Source: Salicibibacter cibi
GTDB taxonomy: Bacteria > Bacillota > Bacilli > Bacillales > Marinococcaceae
Direction of reading: 5' to 3'
DNA length: 64,000 bases
Assembly: GCF_016495865.1 (NCBI RefSeq)
Contig: NZ_CP054706.1
Coordinates: forward strand, 1,054,001 to 1,118,000
Shown here piece after piece: positions 27,224-37,140 of the stretch (position 1 is its first letter; each line of letters starts with the position of its first letter). The notes beneath the pieces are model-generated. The model was given only the letters and a program-made list of their open reading frames with translations. It was not told the DNA's origin and ran no database searches. The translations under genes and the position numbers were made by a program.

Positions 27224-27282
27224 TTGAAAGTCAAAGAAAGTCAAACTATAATAGAAGTATGCAAAGGTCAAATATAGTCAAA
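27224..27282 (+). promoter_or_regulatory. clpE promoter with two CtsR boxes
   Basis: The -35 TTGAAA (27224-27229), 17-base spacer and -10 TATAAT (27247-27252) form a near-consensus sigma-A promoter. Two CtsR heptad pairs overlay it: AGTCAAA-GAA-AGTCAAA (27229-27245) in the spacer and GGTCAAA-TAT-AGTCAAA (27266-27282) downstream. CtsR would block transcription until heat or protein stress inactivates it. Confidence 0.9.
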
Positions 27283-27347
27283 GTCAATTCAAAGACAAAC
27301 GTATACAAACAACCAAAAAGAAAACAGAACAAGGAGGAAGCAGATCG

Positions 27348-29474
27348 ATGAGATGTGATCATTGCCAACAAAACGAAGCGCGAATTCAGATGAGAATCAA
27401 TGTAAACGGAAATCAACAGCAGATGAATCTATGCAAGCAGTGCTACCGCGACATTCGCAATCACATGCGCCAGCCTACCGGCATGAGCGGCCAATCGCAA
27501 TTTGATCAAATGATGAACGCGATGGGCGGCAACCAACAGGGGCAACAATATACGAATGCCCAAACGCAGCAAGGCGCCGGTCAAGGTGGCGGCTTACTCG
27601 ACGAACTGGGGAGAAACCTTTCCCACAGTGCCAACAATGGTGAAATAGATCCGATTATCGGCCGGGATCAAGAAGTGGAACGCGTCATTGAAACGCTAAA
27701 CCGCCGAAACAAAAACAACCCGGTGTTGATCGGTGAAGCAGGTGTCGGGAAGACTGCGATCGCAGAAGGCTTGGCCCTGCGTATCTTGCAAAACCAGGTT
27801 CCGAATAAGTTGAAAAATAAACAGATCTATTTGCTTGACGTTTCTTCGCTCGTCGCCAACACAGGTGTCCGCGGCCAATTTGAAGAACGAATGAAACAAT
27901 TGCTTGCGGAACTGAAAGAGCGTGACGATGTCATTGTATTCGTCGATGAGGTGCACCAAATTGTCGGTGCCGGCTCCGCAGAAGGGTCAGCAGATGCCGG
28001 TAACATCATGAAGCCCGCACTTGCCCGCGGAGAAGTGCAATTGATTGGTGCCACAACGCTAGCAGAGTATCGAAAAATCGAAAAAGATGCTGCTCTTGAA
28101 CGTCGTTTTCAACCGGTCATGGTTGATGAACCGTCGCTGGAAGATGCGAAGAAGATTCTCGCGGGCATCCAGCCGAACTATGAGAAGTTTCACGAAGTCA
28201 CCTACACGCAAGATGCTATTGAAGCATCGGTTACCTTAGCCGATCGCTATATTCAAGACCGATTTTTGCCGGATAAAGCGATTGACCTTATGGACGAAGC
28301 CGGTTCGAAAGTGAACTTGCTCATCAGCGACTTGGATGATGGCGAAATCGCTAAACGTTTGGAAGAGATTAAGATTGAAAAAGAAGAGGCGACGAGCCAG
28401 GAAGATTATGAACGAGCGGCTAAGCTTCGCACCGAAGAATTGCAATTACAAGAGAAACAGCAGGAAGCAAAGTCGGAATACAAACATGAGTCCGTCGTAG
28501 ATGTTGCCCGCATTCAAGCGCTCGTAGAAGTCAAGACAGGCATTCCGGTTCGCCGTCTTCAAGAAGACGAACAGAAAAAAATGCGCGATTTGCCGGAGCG
28601 CTTGAACAGTCAAGTGATCGGGCAAGAAACAGCCGTTGAAAAAGTAGCGAAATCCATTCGCCGTAATCGCGCCGGCCTTCGCCGAGGAACACGACCGATT
28701 GGTTCATTCTTGTTCATCGGACCAACAGGAGTCGGGAAAACCGAACTCTCCAAAACATTGGCTGAAGAAATGTTCGGTGACCGTGAAGCGATGATCCGTT
28801 TGGACATGAGTGAGTATATGGAAAAACACTCCATATCCAAACTCATTGGTTCCCCACCCGGATATGTCGGACACGATGATGCCGGTCAATTGACAGAACA
28901 AGTGCGCCGCAAGCCATACAGTATTATTTTGCTGGATGAAATTGAAAAGGCTCATCCGGATGTGCAGCACATGTTCTTGCAGATCATGGAAGATGGCCGA
29001 CTCACGGATAGCCAAGGCCGTACGGTAAGCTTTAAAGACACGGTTCTCATCATGACGTCCAACGCTGGAAGCGCGTTGAAAAAAGTGACGGTAGGCTTTG
29101 GCGCCGATGAGGAAGAGTCCAACGTTATGGAAGGGTTGACCGATTACTTCAAACCAGAATTTCTCAACCGTTTCGACGGGATCGTCCGTTTCAATGAATT
29201 GTCTCGCGAGCACCTTGTAACGATCGTCGATCTTATGCTCGAGGATCTAAAAGACGCTGCGGCCGAACAAGGACTTACCATTGAAGTAACGAGAGATGCC
29301 AAACAAAAAATGGCAGAACTCGGTTACGATCCGACCTTCGGTGCACGACCGCTCCGCCGTGTCATCGAGGAATACGTCGAAGACGGAATCGCCGATGTCC
29401 TGTTGGTAAATGAAGAAGTGAAAAATATTGCGGTAAACGTACGAGATGAAAAACTGAATGTGACAACGAAATAA
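27348..29474 (+). CDS. clpE: ATP-dependent Clp protease ATP-binding subunit ClpE
   Basis: A 708-residue class I Clp/Hsp100 ATPase. The N-terminal zinc finger (C3, C6, C29, C32) replaces the usual N-domain and is diagnostic for ClpE. A Gln/Gly/Asn-rich linker (about 35-85) follows, then AAA domain 1 (Walker A GEAGVGKT near 130, Walker B VIVFVDEVHQ), a UVR-like coiled segment (EDYERAAKLRTEEL, about 360-385) and AAA domain 2 (GPTGVGKT near 460, LLDEIEKAHPDV). It unfolds substrates for ClpP. ATG at 27348 follows AAGGAGGAAG. The CtsR-box promoter supports heat-shock control. Confidence 0.95.
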   Translation: MRCDHCQQNEARIQMRINVNGNQQQMNLCKQCYRDIRNHMRQPTGMSGQSQFDQMMNAMGGNQQGQQYTNAQTQQGAGQGGGLLDELGRNLSHSANNGEIDPIIGRDQEVERVIETLNRRNKNNPVLIGEAGVGKTAIAEGLALRILQNQVPNKLKNKQIYLLDVSSLVANTGVRGQFEERMKQLLAELKERDDVIVFVDEVHQIVGAGSAEGSADAGNIMKPALARGEVQLIGATTLAEYRKIEKDAALERRFQPVMVDEPSLEDAKKILAGIQPNYEKFHEVTYTQDAIEASVTLADRYIQDRFLPDKAIDLMDEAGSKVNLLISDLDDGEIAKRLEEIKIEKEEATSQEDYERAAKLRTEELQLQEKQQEAKSEYKHESVVDVARIQALVEVKTGIPVRRLQEDEQKKMRDLPERLNSQVIGQETAVEKVAKSIRRNRAGLRRGTRPIGSFLFIGPTGVGKTELSKTLAEEMFGDREAMIRLDMSEYMEKHSISKLIGSPPGYVGHDDAGQLTEQVRRKPYSIILLDEIEKAHPDVQHMFLQIMEDGRLTDSQGRTVSFKDTVLIMTSNAGSALKKVTVGFGADEEESNVMEGLTDYFKPEFLNRFDGIVRFNELSREHLVTIVDLMLEDLKDAAAEQGLTIEVTRDAKQKMAELGYDPTFGARPLRRVIEEYVEDGIADVLLVNEEVKNIAVNVRDEKLNVTTK

Positions 29475-29480
29475 GGAAAG

Positions 29481-29504
29481 CAGCCCGAAGGGGCTGTTTT
29501 TTTT
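29481..29504 (+). terminator. Rho-independent terminator after clpE
   Basis: CAGCCC-GAAG-GGGCTG stem-loop followed by eight T residues. Confidence 0.85.
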
Positions 29505-29532
29505 ATGGACCTCTGCTTGCAATTGTTTGGGA

Positions 29533-29596
29533 GCCATGAATCTACAAAATCTCGCATATTATGGCGTCATCGGGTAATGATGACGCCATAAAACAA
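29533..29596. repeat. Dispersed repeat with ATGGCGTCAT/ATGATGACGCCAT palindrome, copy B
   Basis: Related to 13841-13902: GCCATGAATCTAC...CATATT, then arms ATGGCGTCAT (29561-29570) and ATGACGCCAT (29580-29589). Further diverged pieces (AATGGCGTCTATTGG, GATGGCATCAACC, TCGGTCATTATGAAG, CGATCGCCATGAAG) continue to about 29805, so the 400-base gap between clpE and ilvD is mostly repeat-derived and shows no gene. Confidence 0.75.
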
Positions 29597-29848
29597 CTCA
29601 ATTTATACATTTAATGGCGTCTATTGGCAACAATGATACCATAAATGGTTCAACGCTTGATTATGATGGCATCAACCAAGTACTTTATGGATTCGGAGAT
29701 TATTTTTAAAACAAAAAATAGGCTCTTTGGTTTTTCGGTCATTATGAAGCACTCGGATCGTGAATGGGGGTAAACTGACACGTTTCGATCGCCATGAAGG
29801 GGCTATATTATTGTAGAATATATGAAGCAGTCATTGCACGTTTAAGAA

Positions 29849-29881
29849 AATCCCCTTGGCACCGTTAGAGCCAAGGGGATT
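29849..29881. terminator. Terminator of ilvD (minus strand)
   Basis: AATCCCCTTGGC / GCCAAGGGGATT perfect 12-bp stem with a nine-base loop, followed on the minus strand by a T-rich run (TTTCTTAAA). Confidence 0.75.
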
Positions 29882-29898
29882 CGTTTTAAAACCTATTG

Positions 29899-31596
29899 CT
29901 ATTCAATCGGTCCGTCCGTAATCGCACCTTTCGATGCAGATGACACGAGGCGGGCATATTTGGCAAGAACGCCGGATGTAAAGCGAAGTTCCGGTGCCGT
30001 CCAATCGTTGGCGCGGGCTTTCATCTCCGCTTCATCGATATCGACGGCCAAAAGCTGCTCGTCGCTATCGATCGTAACCGTGTCGCCTTCTTGCAAATAG
30101 GCGAGCGGTCCGCCGACTTGCGCTTCCGGTGCAACATGTCCGATCACAAACCCGTGGGAACCGCCGGAAAAGCGGCCATCAGTAAGCAAGGCCACATCTC
30201 CGCCGAGACCTTTGCCGACAAGCATAGCCGTGACCGAGAGCATTTCCGGCATGCCTGGCCCGCCTTTAGGCCCGATGTAGCGGATGACGAGAACGTCACC
30301 TTTTTTAATCTTATCATTCATGATCGCTTGTGTGGCGCTCTCTTCACTATCGAAAACCCGTGCCGGACCGCTGAAACGACTGATATCTTGGCCGGACATT
30401 TTCGCTACAGCACCTTCGGGAGCAAGATTCCCCCGCAAAACGACGAGCGGACCGTTTTCCTTTTTCGGATTAGAGAATGGTAAGATCACTTCTTGTCCTT
30501 CATGGAGATCTTCCGCTTCTTGCAAGTTCTCCCTTAACGTTTTGCCGGTGACGGTTAATGCATCGCCGTGAAGCAATCCTTCTTCAAGAAGCAGCTTCAT
30601 TACCGCGGGGACACCGCCAACGTTGTTCAAATCTTGCATAACGTATTTGCCGCTCGGTTTCAAATCGGCAAGGTGTGGGACACGTTCACGAATGGCTTCA
30701 AAATCATCTAGCGTCAGCTCCACATCTGCGGCGTTTGCCATCGCCGTCAAATGCAAGAATGCATTGGTAGAACCGCCCAATGCCATCACGACGGTGATCG
30801 CGTTTTCGAACGCTTCTTTTGTCATGATGTCGCGCGGGTAGATGCCTTTTTGCAACATTTCATGGACCAATGCGCCGGCACGTTCACATTCCTCTTCTTT
30901 TGCTCCTGCAATCGCAGGTGTTGAGGACGAACCTGGCAAACTCATGCCCATTGCTTCCACGGCTGCCGCCATCGTGTTCGCCGTGTACATGCCGCCGCAC
31001 GCACCCGCGCCGGGGCAAGCGTTGCATTCGACCCTATGCAATTGTTTGTCATCGATTTGCCCCACTTGGTGTTTGCCAACCGCTTCAAAAGCGGAGACGA
31101 GGTCGATGTCTTTGCCGTCTAGTTTTCCGGGTTGAATCGTTCCCCCATAAACGTAGACCGATGGCACATTAATGCGGGCCATCGCGATTAAACAGCCCGG
31201 CGTATTTTTGTCACAACTGCCGATGGAAACGAGGCCATCAAAACGTTCCGCCTGTGAAACGGTTTCTATGGAGTCGGCGATCACTTCCCGGCTCGGAAGC
31301 GAATAGAACATCCCTTCGTGTCCCATCCCAATGCCGTCGGAGACAGTGATTGTGTTGAAAATCAAGGGAGCGCTATGGTTATTCGCAGCGCCGTCTTTGG
31401 CGCTGACCGCCAGTTTGTCCAAATGCATGTTGCAAGGTGTCACTTCACTCCAGGCGCTCGCGATGCCGACCATCGGCTTTTTAAAATCGTCATCTTCAAA
31501 ACCGATGGCGCGTAACATTGCCCGGTTCGGCGCACGATTGGGGCTTTCGCTAATAACCTTCGAGCGAATGCGCAAGTCTTTTTCTTCATCTGACAT
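29899..31596 (-). CDS. ilvD: Dihydroxy-acid dehydratase
   Basis: A 565-residue enzyme of branched-chain amino acid synthesis, converting 2,3-dihydroxy-isovalerate (or methylvalerate) to the 2-keto acid. Iron-sulfur cysteines appear in [20 protein letters not shown] and [19 protein letters not shown]. GGHVxxG-like C-terminal motifs ([11 protein letters not shown]) are intact. ATG at 31596 is preferred: AGGAAGG lies nine bases before it, whereas the ATG at 31605 touches that sequence. No other ilv gene is adjacent; it is monocistronic with its own terminator and is divergent from the mmg operon. Confidence 0.95.
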   Translation of the reverse strand: MSDEEKDLRIRSKVISESPNRAPNRAMLRAIGFEDDDFKKPMVGIASAWSEVTPCNMHLDKLAVSAKDGAANNHSAPLIFNTITVSDGIGMGHEGMFYSLPSREVIADSIETVSQAERFDGLVSIGSCDKNTPGCLIAMARINVPSVYVYGGTIQPGKLDGKDIDLVSAFEAVGKHQVGQIDDKQLHRVECNACPGAGACGGMYTANTMAAAVEAMGMSLPGSSSTPAIAGAKEEECERAGALVHEMLQKGIYPRDIMTKEAFENAITVVMALGGSTNAFLHLTAMANAADVELTLDDFEAIRERVPHLADLKPSGKYVMQDLNNVGGVPAVMKLLLEEGLLHGDALTVTGKTLRENLQEAEDLHEGQEVILPFSNPKKENGPLVVLRGNLAPEGAVAKMSGQDISRFSGPARVFDSEESATQAIMNDKIKKGDVLVIRYIGPKGGPGMPEMLSVTAMLVGKGLGGDVALLTDGRFSGGSHGFVIGHVAPEAQVGGPLAYLQEGDTVTIDSDEQLLAVDIDEAEMKARANDWTAPELRFTSGVLAKYARLVSSASKGAITDGPIE

Positions 31597-31703
31597 TTTC
31601 TTCATCCTTCCTTATTAACATGTAGAAAAATGCAATTACTAAAATGATAGCATATTTCAGGTCTTTTCGCCCGTTAAGAAAATAAAACAAGTTGGAAAAA
31701 ATA

Positions 31704-31737
31704 TTGACAGAAAAATAAATTTGTATACAATTATAAT
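31704..31737 (+). promoter_or_regulatory. Promoter and palindromic operator of the gntR-mmg operon
   Basis: TTGACA (31704-31709), 16-base spacer, TACAAT (31726-31731), with a second A/T-rich TATAAT directly after. The perfect palindrome TTGTATACAA (31721-31730) overlaps the -10 region and has the form of FadR/GntR-family operators, suggesting autorepression by the first gene. Confidence 0.65.
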
Positions 31738-31805
31738 TAGATAAGGTTATATGAATCTTGGAAGTGTGGTGATACGCTTCATTTTAAGAAAAGGAGAATT
31801 TTTCC

Positions 31806-32483
31806 GTGTATGAAAAGCGAATGTCGGCTGCTGATTTGGCCTATGAACAATTGAAAACAAACATTATCGAGTGGGTATATGCGCCGACTGCCCCTTTGCG
31901 GGAAGAGCATCTTTCTAAAGATTTGCAGATTAGCCGAACTCCGTTGCGCCAGGCGCTGTATCGATTGGAGCTGGAAGGGTTTGTCGTCAAGCAGTCGAAT
32001 GGCCGCATGATGGTCGCGCCGATCACGTTGCAGGAAGCGAGGGACGTTTTTCAAGTAAGGGAAATGCTAGAGAGCCTTGTCGCGCGCGAAGCGGCGGAAA
32101 ATATGACGGAAGAACATCTCTATCGACTTGAGGACGTCATCGCACTTATGTATCGAGCGGTGAAAACAAACCGAAGCGATGAGATTGTGAAGCACGGCGA
32201 ACATTTTCATCGAATTTTACATGCGTTAAGCACGAACGAAACAAACAAACGTTTTTTGCAACAATTGCAGAACAAAATTGACCGATACCGCCGGATCGGG
32301 GGGTATAAAAATCCGAGCTACTCGTTGCAAACGCCGCTTGACGAGCATGAAAGAATTTTACAGCTTTTAAAAGCAAAAAAAACGGGAAAAGAGATTGAGG
32401 AGGCGATGCGCGCACATATCAGACGCAGTCTCGTGACCATCGAAGAAACGATCGAGCCGTACGTAAACGAAATGGACAAATAA
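31806..32483 (+). CDS. GntR-family (FCD subfamily) transcriptional regulator of the methylcitrate operon
   Basis: A 225-residue regulator: an N-terminal winged helix (about residues 8-72, with EEHLSKDLQISRTPLRQALYRLELEGFV) and a C-terminal all-helical FCD ligand domain with metal-type histidines (KHGEHFHRILH). Start GTG at 31806 follows AAGGAGAA. It lies 32 bases upstream of the 2-methylcitrate synthase gene and is presumably cotranscribed with it. The likely ligand is a methylcitrate-pathway intermediate; this is inferred from position only. Confidence 0.85.
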   Translation: MYEKRMSAADLAYEQLKTNIIEWVYAPTAPLREEHLSKDLQISRTPLRQALYRLELEGFVVKQSNGRMMVAPITLQEARDVFQVREMLESLVAREAAENMTEEHLYRLEDVIALMYRAVKTNRSDEIVKHGEHFHRILHALSTNETNKRFLQQLQNKIDRYRRIGGYKNPSYSLQTPLDEHERILQLLKAKKTGKEIEEAMRAHIRRSLVTIEETIEPYVNEMDK

Positions 32484-32515
32484 GCAGCATAAAAAGAAGA
32501 AATGAGGTGCTTTTA

Positions 32516-33628
32516 ATGGGAGAGCAGCAAGTGAAAGCCGGTCTTGACGGCGTCATTGCCACAGACACGGAAATCTCATATTTAGATGTGGAGAATGAGG
32601 AAATTGTCCTTAAAGGATACGATCTTATCGAGCTTGCCGAAAAGAAAAACTATCTCGATCTCGTGCATCTTTTGTTTGAAGGGTCTTTGCCGGATCAACA
32701 AGGGCGACTGTCTATCGAAAACGCGTTAAAAAAAGAATATGCACTTCCGGAAAATTTCTTTAATTTGTTTTCCATGCTCCCGAAAGAAACACATGCGATG
32801 GATGCGATGCGGACAGGGATATCAGCATTGGCGGGTTATGACCCGCAGATCGATGACCGGTCTACGGCAGCGAATCGGAACAAAGCGCTAAAAGTATTGG
32901 CAAAAATACCAAATATTGTTGCCAACAGCTACCACACATTGCAAGAGGAAGATCCTGTTCCAGCCAATCCGGGCTTGCCGTACAGCACGAACTTTCTTTA
33001 TATGATTACGGGAAAAGAACCGACCAATTTGGAAGCGGAAACATTTGACCAATCGCTAATGGTATATAGTGAGCATGAGATGCCGAACTCAACGTTTACG
33101 GCACGGGTGATTGCTTCCACAAATGCCGACATTTACGGTGCCATGACCGGAGCGATCTCATCATTAAAAGGTCCGTTGCACGGCGGCGCGAACGAAGCGG
33201 TCATGCATATGCTTCTTGAAGCGGAAACCGTCGATGGCATGTCAAAGTTGTTGCATGAAAAATTACGTAATAAAGAACGGGTCATGGGCTTTGGCCATCG
33301 CGTTTACATGAAGAAAATGGACCCGCGGGCGTTGCTCATGAAAAAAGCCCTTTATAAATTGGCGGTGGAAAAAGGCCGAGAAGACCTTTATGATATGTGT
33401 CAGCGTGGCGAAGATATCATCCGTGAAGAAAAGGGCTTGTATCCAAACCTTGATTATTATGCGGCACCTGTCTATTATTTATTGAATATCCCGATCCCGC
33501 TATACACACCCATTTTCTTTGCAGCCCGCGTAGTCGGACTCGGTGCACACGTGATCGAACAACATGACAACAACCGTCTTTACCGCCCGCGTGTCCATTA
33601 CACAGGTCCGCGTGGATTGCACCCATAA
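32516..33628 (+). CDS. mmgD: 2-methylcitrate synthase / citrate synthase
   Basis: A 370-residue citrate-synthase-family enzyme. Active-site histidines are in GPLHGGANEAV and MGFGHRVY, with the aspartate further on. Context (followed by a PrpD-type dehydratase and a methylisocitrate lyase) marks it as condensing propionyl-CoA with oxaloacetate, as B. subtilis MmgD does (372 residues; also active with acetyl-CoA). ATG at 32516 follows GAGGTG; an in-frame GTG at 32507 sits within that ribosome binding site. Confidence 0.9.
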   Translation: MGEQQVKAGLDGVIATDTEISYLDVENEEIVLKGYDLIELAEKKNYLDLVHLLFEGSLPDQQGRLSIENALKKEYALPENFFNLFSMLPKETHAMDAMRTGISALAGYDPQIDDRSTAANRNKALKVLAKIPNIVANSYHTLQEEDPVPANPGLPYSTNFLYMITGKEPTNLEAETFDQSLMVYSEHEMPNSTFTARVIASTNADIYGAMTGAISSLKGPLHGGANEAVMHMLLEAETVDGMSKLLHEKLRNKERVMGFGHRVYMKKMDPRALLMKKALYKLAVEKGREDLYDMCQRGEDIIREEKGLYPNLDYYAAPVYYLLNIPIPLYTPIFFAARVVGLGAHVIEQHDNNRLYRPRVHYTGPRGLHP

Positions 33629-33671
33629 TATAAACAAAGCAAATGAAAAATGAAAGCGAGGCATCTTGCCA

Positions 33672-35111
33672 ATGAGTACAAAAGCAAATGAAAAACCAAC
33701 CACTGATGAAGTGCTATTAGACATTGCAGACTATGCGGTAAACGGGGAAATCCAAAGCGAGGAAGCGTTGAAGACAGCCAGGTATGTTTTGCTTGATACG
33801 ATCGGTTGCGGTTTACTTGCTCTTCGGTATCCGGAATGCACGAAACACCTTGGTCCGATCGTTCCCGGTACTACGGTGCCCAACGGCGTGCGGGTTCCGG
33901 GAACCCAATTCGAGCTTGACCCCGTACAAGGCGCGTTTAATATCGGGACGATCATTCGCTGGCTCGATTACAATGACACGTGGTTGGCGGCCGAATGGGG
34001 ACACCCGTCTGACAATCTTGGCGGTATTTTGGCAACCGCTGACTATGTAAGCCGGCAACGGTTGGCAAATGGAGAAAAGCCGCTCACGATGGACGATGTA
34101 TTGGTCGCGACGGTGAAAGCACATGAAATTCAAGGAGTGCTTGCCCTTGAAAATAGCATGAACCGCCAAGGATTGGACCATGTCCTGTTTGTAAAAGTTG
34201 CATCGACCGCCGTCGTAACTGCTATGTTGGGCGGCACTAAGGAACAGGTAGCCGATGCGGTATCCCAAGCATGGGTGGACAACTCCAGCCTCCGTACGTA
34301 TCGTCACGCCCCGAATGCAGGGTCGCGGAAATCGTGGGCAGCCGGAGACGCGACAAGTCGTGCGGTTCGCCTGGCTCTCATGACGATGAAAGGCGAAATG
34401 GGTTACGCAAGCGCGCTTACAGCACCGAACTGGGGATTTCAGGACGTGCTGTTTGGCGGAGAGACGATCAATCTAGCTCGCCCTCTCGGTTCCTACGTGA
34501 TGGAAAACGTGCTTTTCAAAGTTTCTTATCCGGCGGAATTCCACGCGCAAACGGCAGCGGAAGCGGCGATCAAATTGCACGACGAAGTCGCGTGGCGATT
34601 GGATGAGATCGCGGAAGTCAAGATCACGACCCATGAATCTGCCATCCGCATCATCGATAAAACGGGACCGCTCCATAACCCGGCTGACCGCGACCATTCC
34701 TTGCAATATATCACGGCGATCGGCTTGATTTACGGTGAATTGACAGCCGATCATTATGAAGATGAGGTAGCGCATAACCCGGAGATTGACGAACTGCGCC
34801 AGAAAATGTATACCGAAGAAAACAAGCAGTATACCGAGGACTATCTTGATCCGAATAAGCGTTCGATTGCGAATGCTGTACAGGTGATTTTTAAAGATGG
34901 TTCCAAAACGGAAAATATAGCGGTTGAGTACCCGCTCGGACACCGTCGACGTCGGGAAGAAAGCATTCCATTGCTTGAAGAAAAATATCACGAAAACCTA
35001 AAAACGAGATTTCCCGCCGGCAAAGCAGACGACCTGTTAGATTTAGGCGTCAATGCCGAACGGTTGAGAAAAACGACCGTCAATGATTTTATGGCAAGCT
35101 TCATTATTTAG
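33672..35111 (+). CDS. mmgE: 2-methylcitrate dehydratase (MmgE/PrpD family)
   Basis: A 479-residue MmgE/PrpD protein. Typical stretches are [66 protein letters not shown] ([20 protein letters not shown]) and [12 protein letters not shown]. It dehydrates 2-methylcitrate to 2-methylaconitate without an iron-sulfur cluster. ATG at 33672 is chosen over TTG at 33666. It is the third gene of the operon and is separated from the lyase gene by 11 bases. Confidence 0.92.
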   Translation: MSTKANEKPTTDEVLLDIADYAVNGEIQSEEALKTARYVLLDTIGCGLLALRYPECTKHLGPIVPGTTVPNGVRVPGTQFELDPVQGAFNIGTIIRWLDYNDTWLAAEWGHPSDNLGGILATADYVSRQRLANGEKPLTMDDVLVATVKAHEIQGVLALENSMNRQGLDHVLFVKVASTAVVTAMLGGTKEQVADAVSQAWVDNSSLRTYRHAPNAGSRKSWAAGDATSRAVRLALMTMKGEMGYASALTAPNWGFQDVLFGGETINLARPLGSYVMENVLFKVSYPAEFHAQTAAEAAIKLHDEVAWRLDEIAEVKITTHESAIRIIDKTGPLHNPADRDHSLQYITAIGLIYGELTADHYEDEVAHNPEIDELRQKMYTEENKQYTEDYLDPNKRSIANAVQVIFKDGSKTENIAVEYPLGHRRRREESIPLLEEKYHENLKTRFPAGKADDLLDLGVNAERLRKTTVNDFMASFII

Positions 35112-35122
35112 GAGGAACGAGA

Positions 35123-36046
35123 ATGAGTTGGATTGTAACGGAAAAATCCAGTCAAAAAGAACGTTATCAAGCGTTTTTGGATTTGATTAACGATCGAAAG
35201 CAAATATTGCAAATGCCCGGTGCTCATGACGGCATGTCGGCCCTCGTGGCAAAAGAAACAGGCTTTCAAGCTCTGTATTTATCGGGCGGGGCTTATACGG
35301 CAAGCCGCGGGTTGCCGGATGTGGGTCTCATCTACTCCAACGAGATCGCCGAAAGGGCGCAGGACATAATTCGCGCGTCCGACCTGCCGGTGCTCGTCGA
35401 TATTGATACAGGATTTGGCGGCGTGCTTAATGTGGCGCGAACGGCAAAAGAAATGGTTGAAGCAGGTGTAGCCGCCGTGCAAATCGAAGATCAATCGCTG
35501 CCGAAAAAATGCGGGCATTTAAACGGAAAACAGCTCGTAAGCACAGAAGAGATGGCCGCCAAGGTGCAAACGATCAAGAAAGTCGCGCCGACGCTTGCTG
35601 TCGTTGCGCGGACGGATGCGAAGGCGGTGGAAGGGGCAGAAGCCGCTGTTGATCGCGCCCGCGCATATGTCGCGGCCGGCGCGGATGCCATCTTTCCGGA
35701 AGCGTTAACGAACGAGGAAGATTTTCGTTACTTCGCTGACCGCATTGACGCCCCATTGCTCGCGAATATGACCGAATTTGGAAAAACACCGTATTTTACG
35801 GCGGAGGAATTTTCTTCTTTTGGTTTCCAAATGGTGATTTACCCGGTGACATCTATGCGTGTCGCCGCAAAAGCGTATTCGCAAGTTTTTCAGGAAATCC
35901 TGGAAAAAGGAACACAAAAAGACCAATTGGACCACATGCAATCGCGGGCGGAACTATATGAAACGATTTCGTACTATGACTATGAATCGCTCGATGAGCA
36001 AGTCGCGAAAACGATTCTTCCCGAGGAAGGAAAAGAACGACGTTAA
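35123..36046 (+). CDS. mmgF: 2-methylisocitrate lyase
   Basis: A 307-residue ICL/PEP-mutase-fold lyase. The catalytic loop KKCGH (C130) and the Mg-binding VDIDTGFGG (D93, D95) are intact, with IEDQ following. It splits 2-methylisocitrate into pyruvate and succinate, completing propionate breakdown. ATG at 35123 follows AGGAGGAACGAG. It is the last gene of the gntR-mmgD-mmgE-mmgF operon. A degenerate relative of the same fold is encoded at 47735-48460. Confidence 0.93.
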   Translation: MSWIVTEKSSQKERYQAFLDLINDRKQILQMPGAHDGMSALVAKETGFQALYLSGGAYTASRGLPDVGLIYSNEIAERAQDIIRASDLPVLVDIDTGFGGVLNVARTAKEMVEAGVAAVQIEDQSLPKKCGHLNGKQLVSTEEMAAKVQTIKKVAPTLAVVARTDAKAVEGAEAAVDRARAYVAAGADAIFPEALTNEEDFRYFADRIDAPLLANMTEFGKTPYFTAEEFSSFGFQMVIYPVTSMRVAAKAYSQVFQEILEKGTQKDQLDHMQSRAELYETISYYDYESLDEQVAKTILPEEGKERR

Positions 36047-36072
36047 TAATGAATAGATATTGAAGTCTTTCT

Positions 36073-36107
36073 CAGGCTGTTGGGTAAGTTAATTTCTCAA
36101 CAGCCTG
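36073..36107 (+). terminator. Probable terminator of the mmg operon
   Basis: CAGGCTGTTG / CAACAGCCTG perfect 10-bp stem, loop of 15 bases; the T-tract is poor (TTCAATTG). Confidence 0.6.
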
Positions 36108-36165
36108 TTCAATTGAAAAAGCTTAAGGAACCGAAAATGATTGATGCTGCAAAGTAGGTGCTCAC

Positions 36166-36885
36166 TTGGATACATTCCTATTTGTCGTTATTATTTTGAT
36201 CGCTTCTATCCTTCAAACTAGCACAGGGTTTGGTTTTTCCATTTTGGCTACTCCATTTCTTCTCATCATATTTGACCCGATTGAAGCCATTCAAATCAAT
36301 CTCATTTTATCCATAATGATATCTTTGGCTTTATTAAATCAAATAAAAAAAGATATAGACATTAAAATTTTAAAGCGATTTGTGATAGGAAGTTTGTTTG
36401 GTTTACCTATAGGGATTATGACGATTATGGTTTTAGATATCAATGCGTTGCAGTTGGGAATTAGCTTCATGATTCTGCTATTAACGGTGATGTTGATATT
36501 GAAGTTCCGTTTTAAACAAACGCAAGGAAGAGATTTATTTGTTGGTGGATTATCAGGTTCTTTGACAAGCAGCATTGGAATGCCGGGTCCTCCTATCATG
36601 CTTTATTTCTCAGGTGCAAATATGAAAAAGGAAACGTTAAGGGGGACGACGCTAGCTTTTTATTTGTTTATTTATACAATGAGCTTAATCACGCAGATGA
36701 TTGCCGTGGGGACAAATGTGGACATCTGGTTTTCGAGTAGTATTGCTGTACCACTGGTTTTGCTGGGATTGTACTTGGGACAACTGTTATTTAAGTGGAT
36801 CCATCCGCGTCTTTTTCAAACATTTATCTATATCCTTTTACTGTTTACAGCCATTTATTTGTTGATCGAAAGTTTGGTGAATTAA
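36166..36885 (+). CDS. TauE/SafE-family (DUF81) membrane transporter, second member
   Basis: A 239-residue protein with about eight helices. The first-repeat motif TGFGFSILATPFLLI and the second-half GMPGPPIMLYFSG are typical. It is clearly different from the family member at 6238 and is notably more A/T-rich than neighbouring genes, which may reflect separate acquisition. The start is TTG at 36166 with a weak ribosome binding site (GTAGGTG). The transported anion is unknown. It follows the mmg operon but after a terminator, so a role in propionate use is not implied. Confidence 0.75.
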   Translation: MDTFLFVVIILIASILQTSTGFGFSILATPFLLIIFDPIEAIQINLILSIMISLALLNQIKKDIDIKILKRFVIGSLFGLPIGIMTIMVLDINALQLGISFMILLLTVMLILKFRFKQTQGRDLFVGGLSGSLTSSIGMPGPPIMLYFSGANMKKETLRGTTLAFYLFIYTMSLITQMIAVGTNVDIWFSSSIAVPLVLLGLYLGQLLFKWIHPRLFQTFIYILLLFTAIYLLIESLVN

Positions 36886-37140
36886 ACGAATATCAAATGC
36901 CCCCTTCCTTGTTTGGAATAGAGAACAAATCGAATCAAGGTTCTACCGGGATAACCGTTGATCTAGATATTTGGCTGCTGGTGCCAACAAACGAATAAAA
37001 TGAAAAGGAAATCTGTCGCAAGCAGGTGATGAAAGCTCTGGTTTTTAGTGAACAATGCCTTCTTCATTTTCCGTGAAAAACAAGCGAAAATCTGTTACGA
37101 TAGTCTTCGGAAAAAGAATCATGTTTCGGAGGGACCCGTT

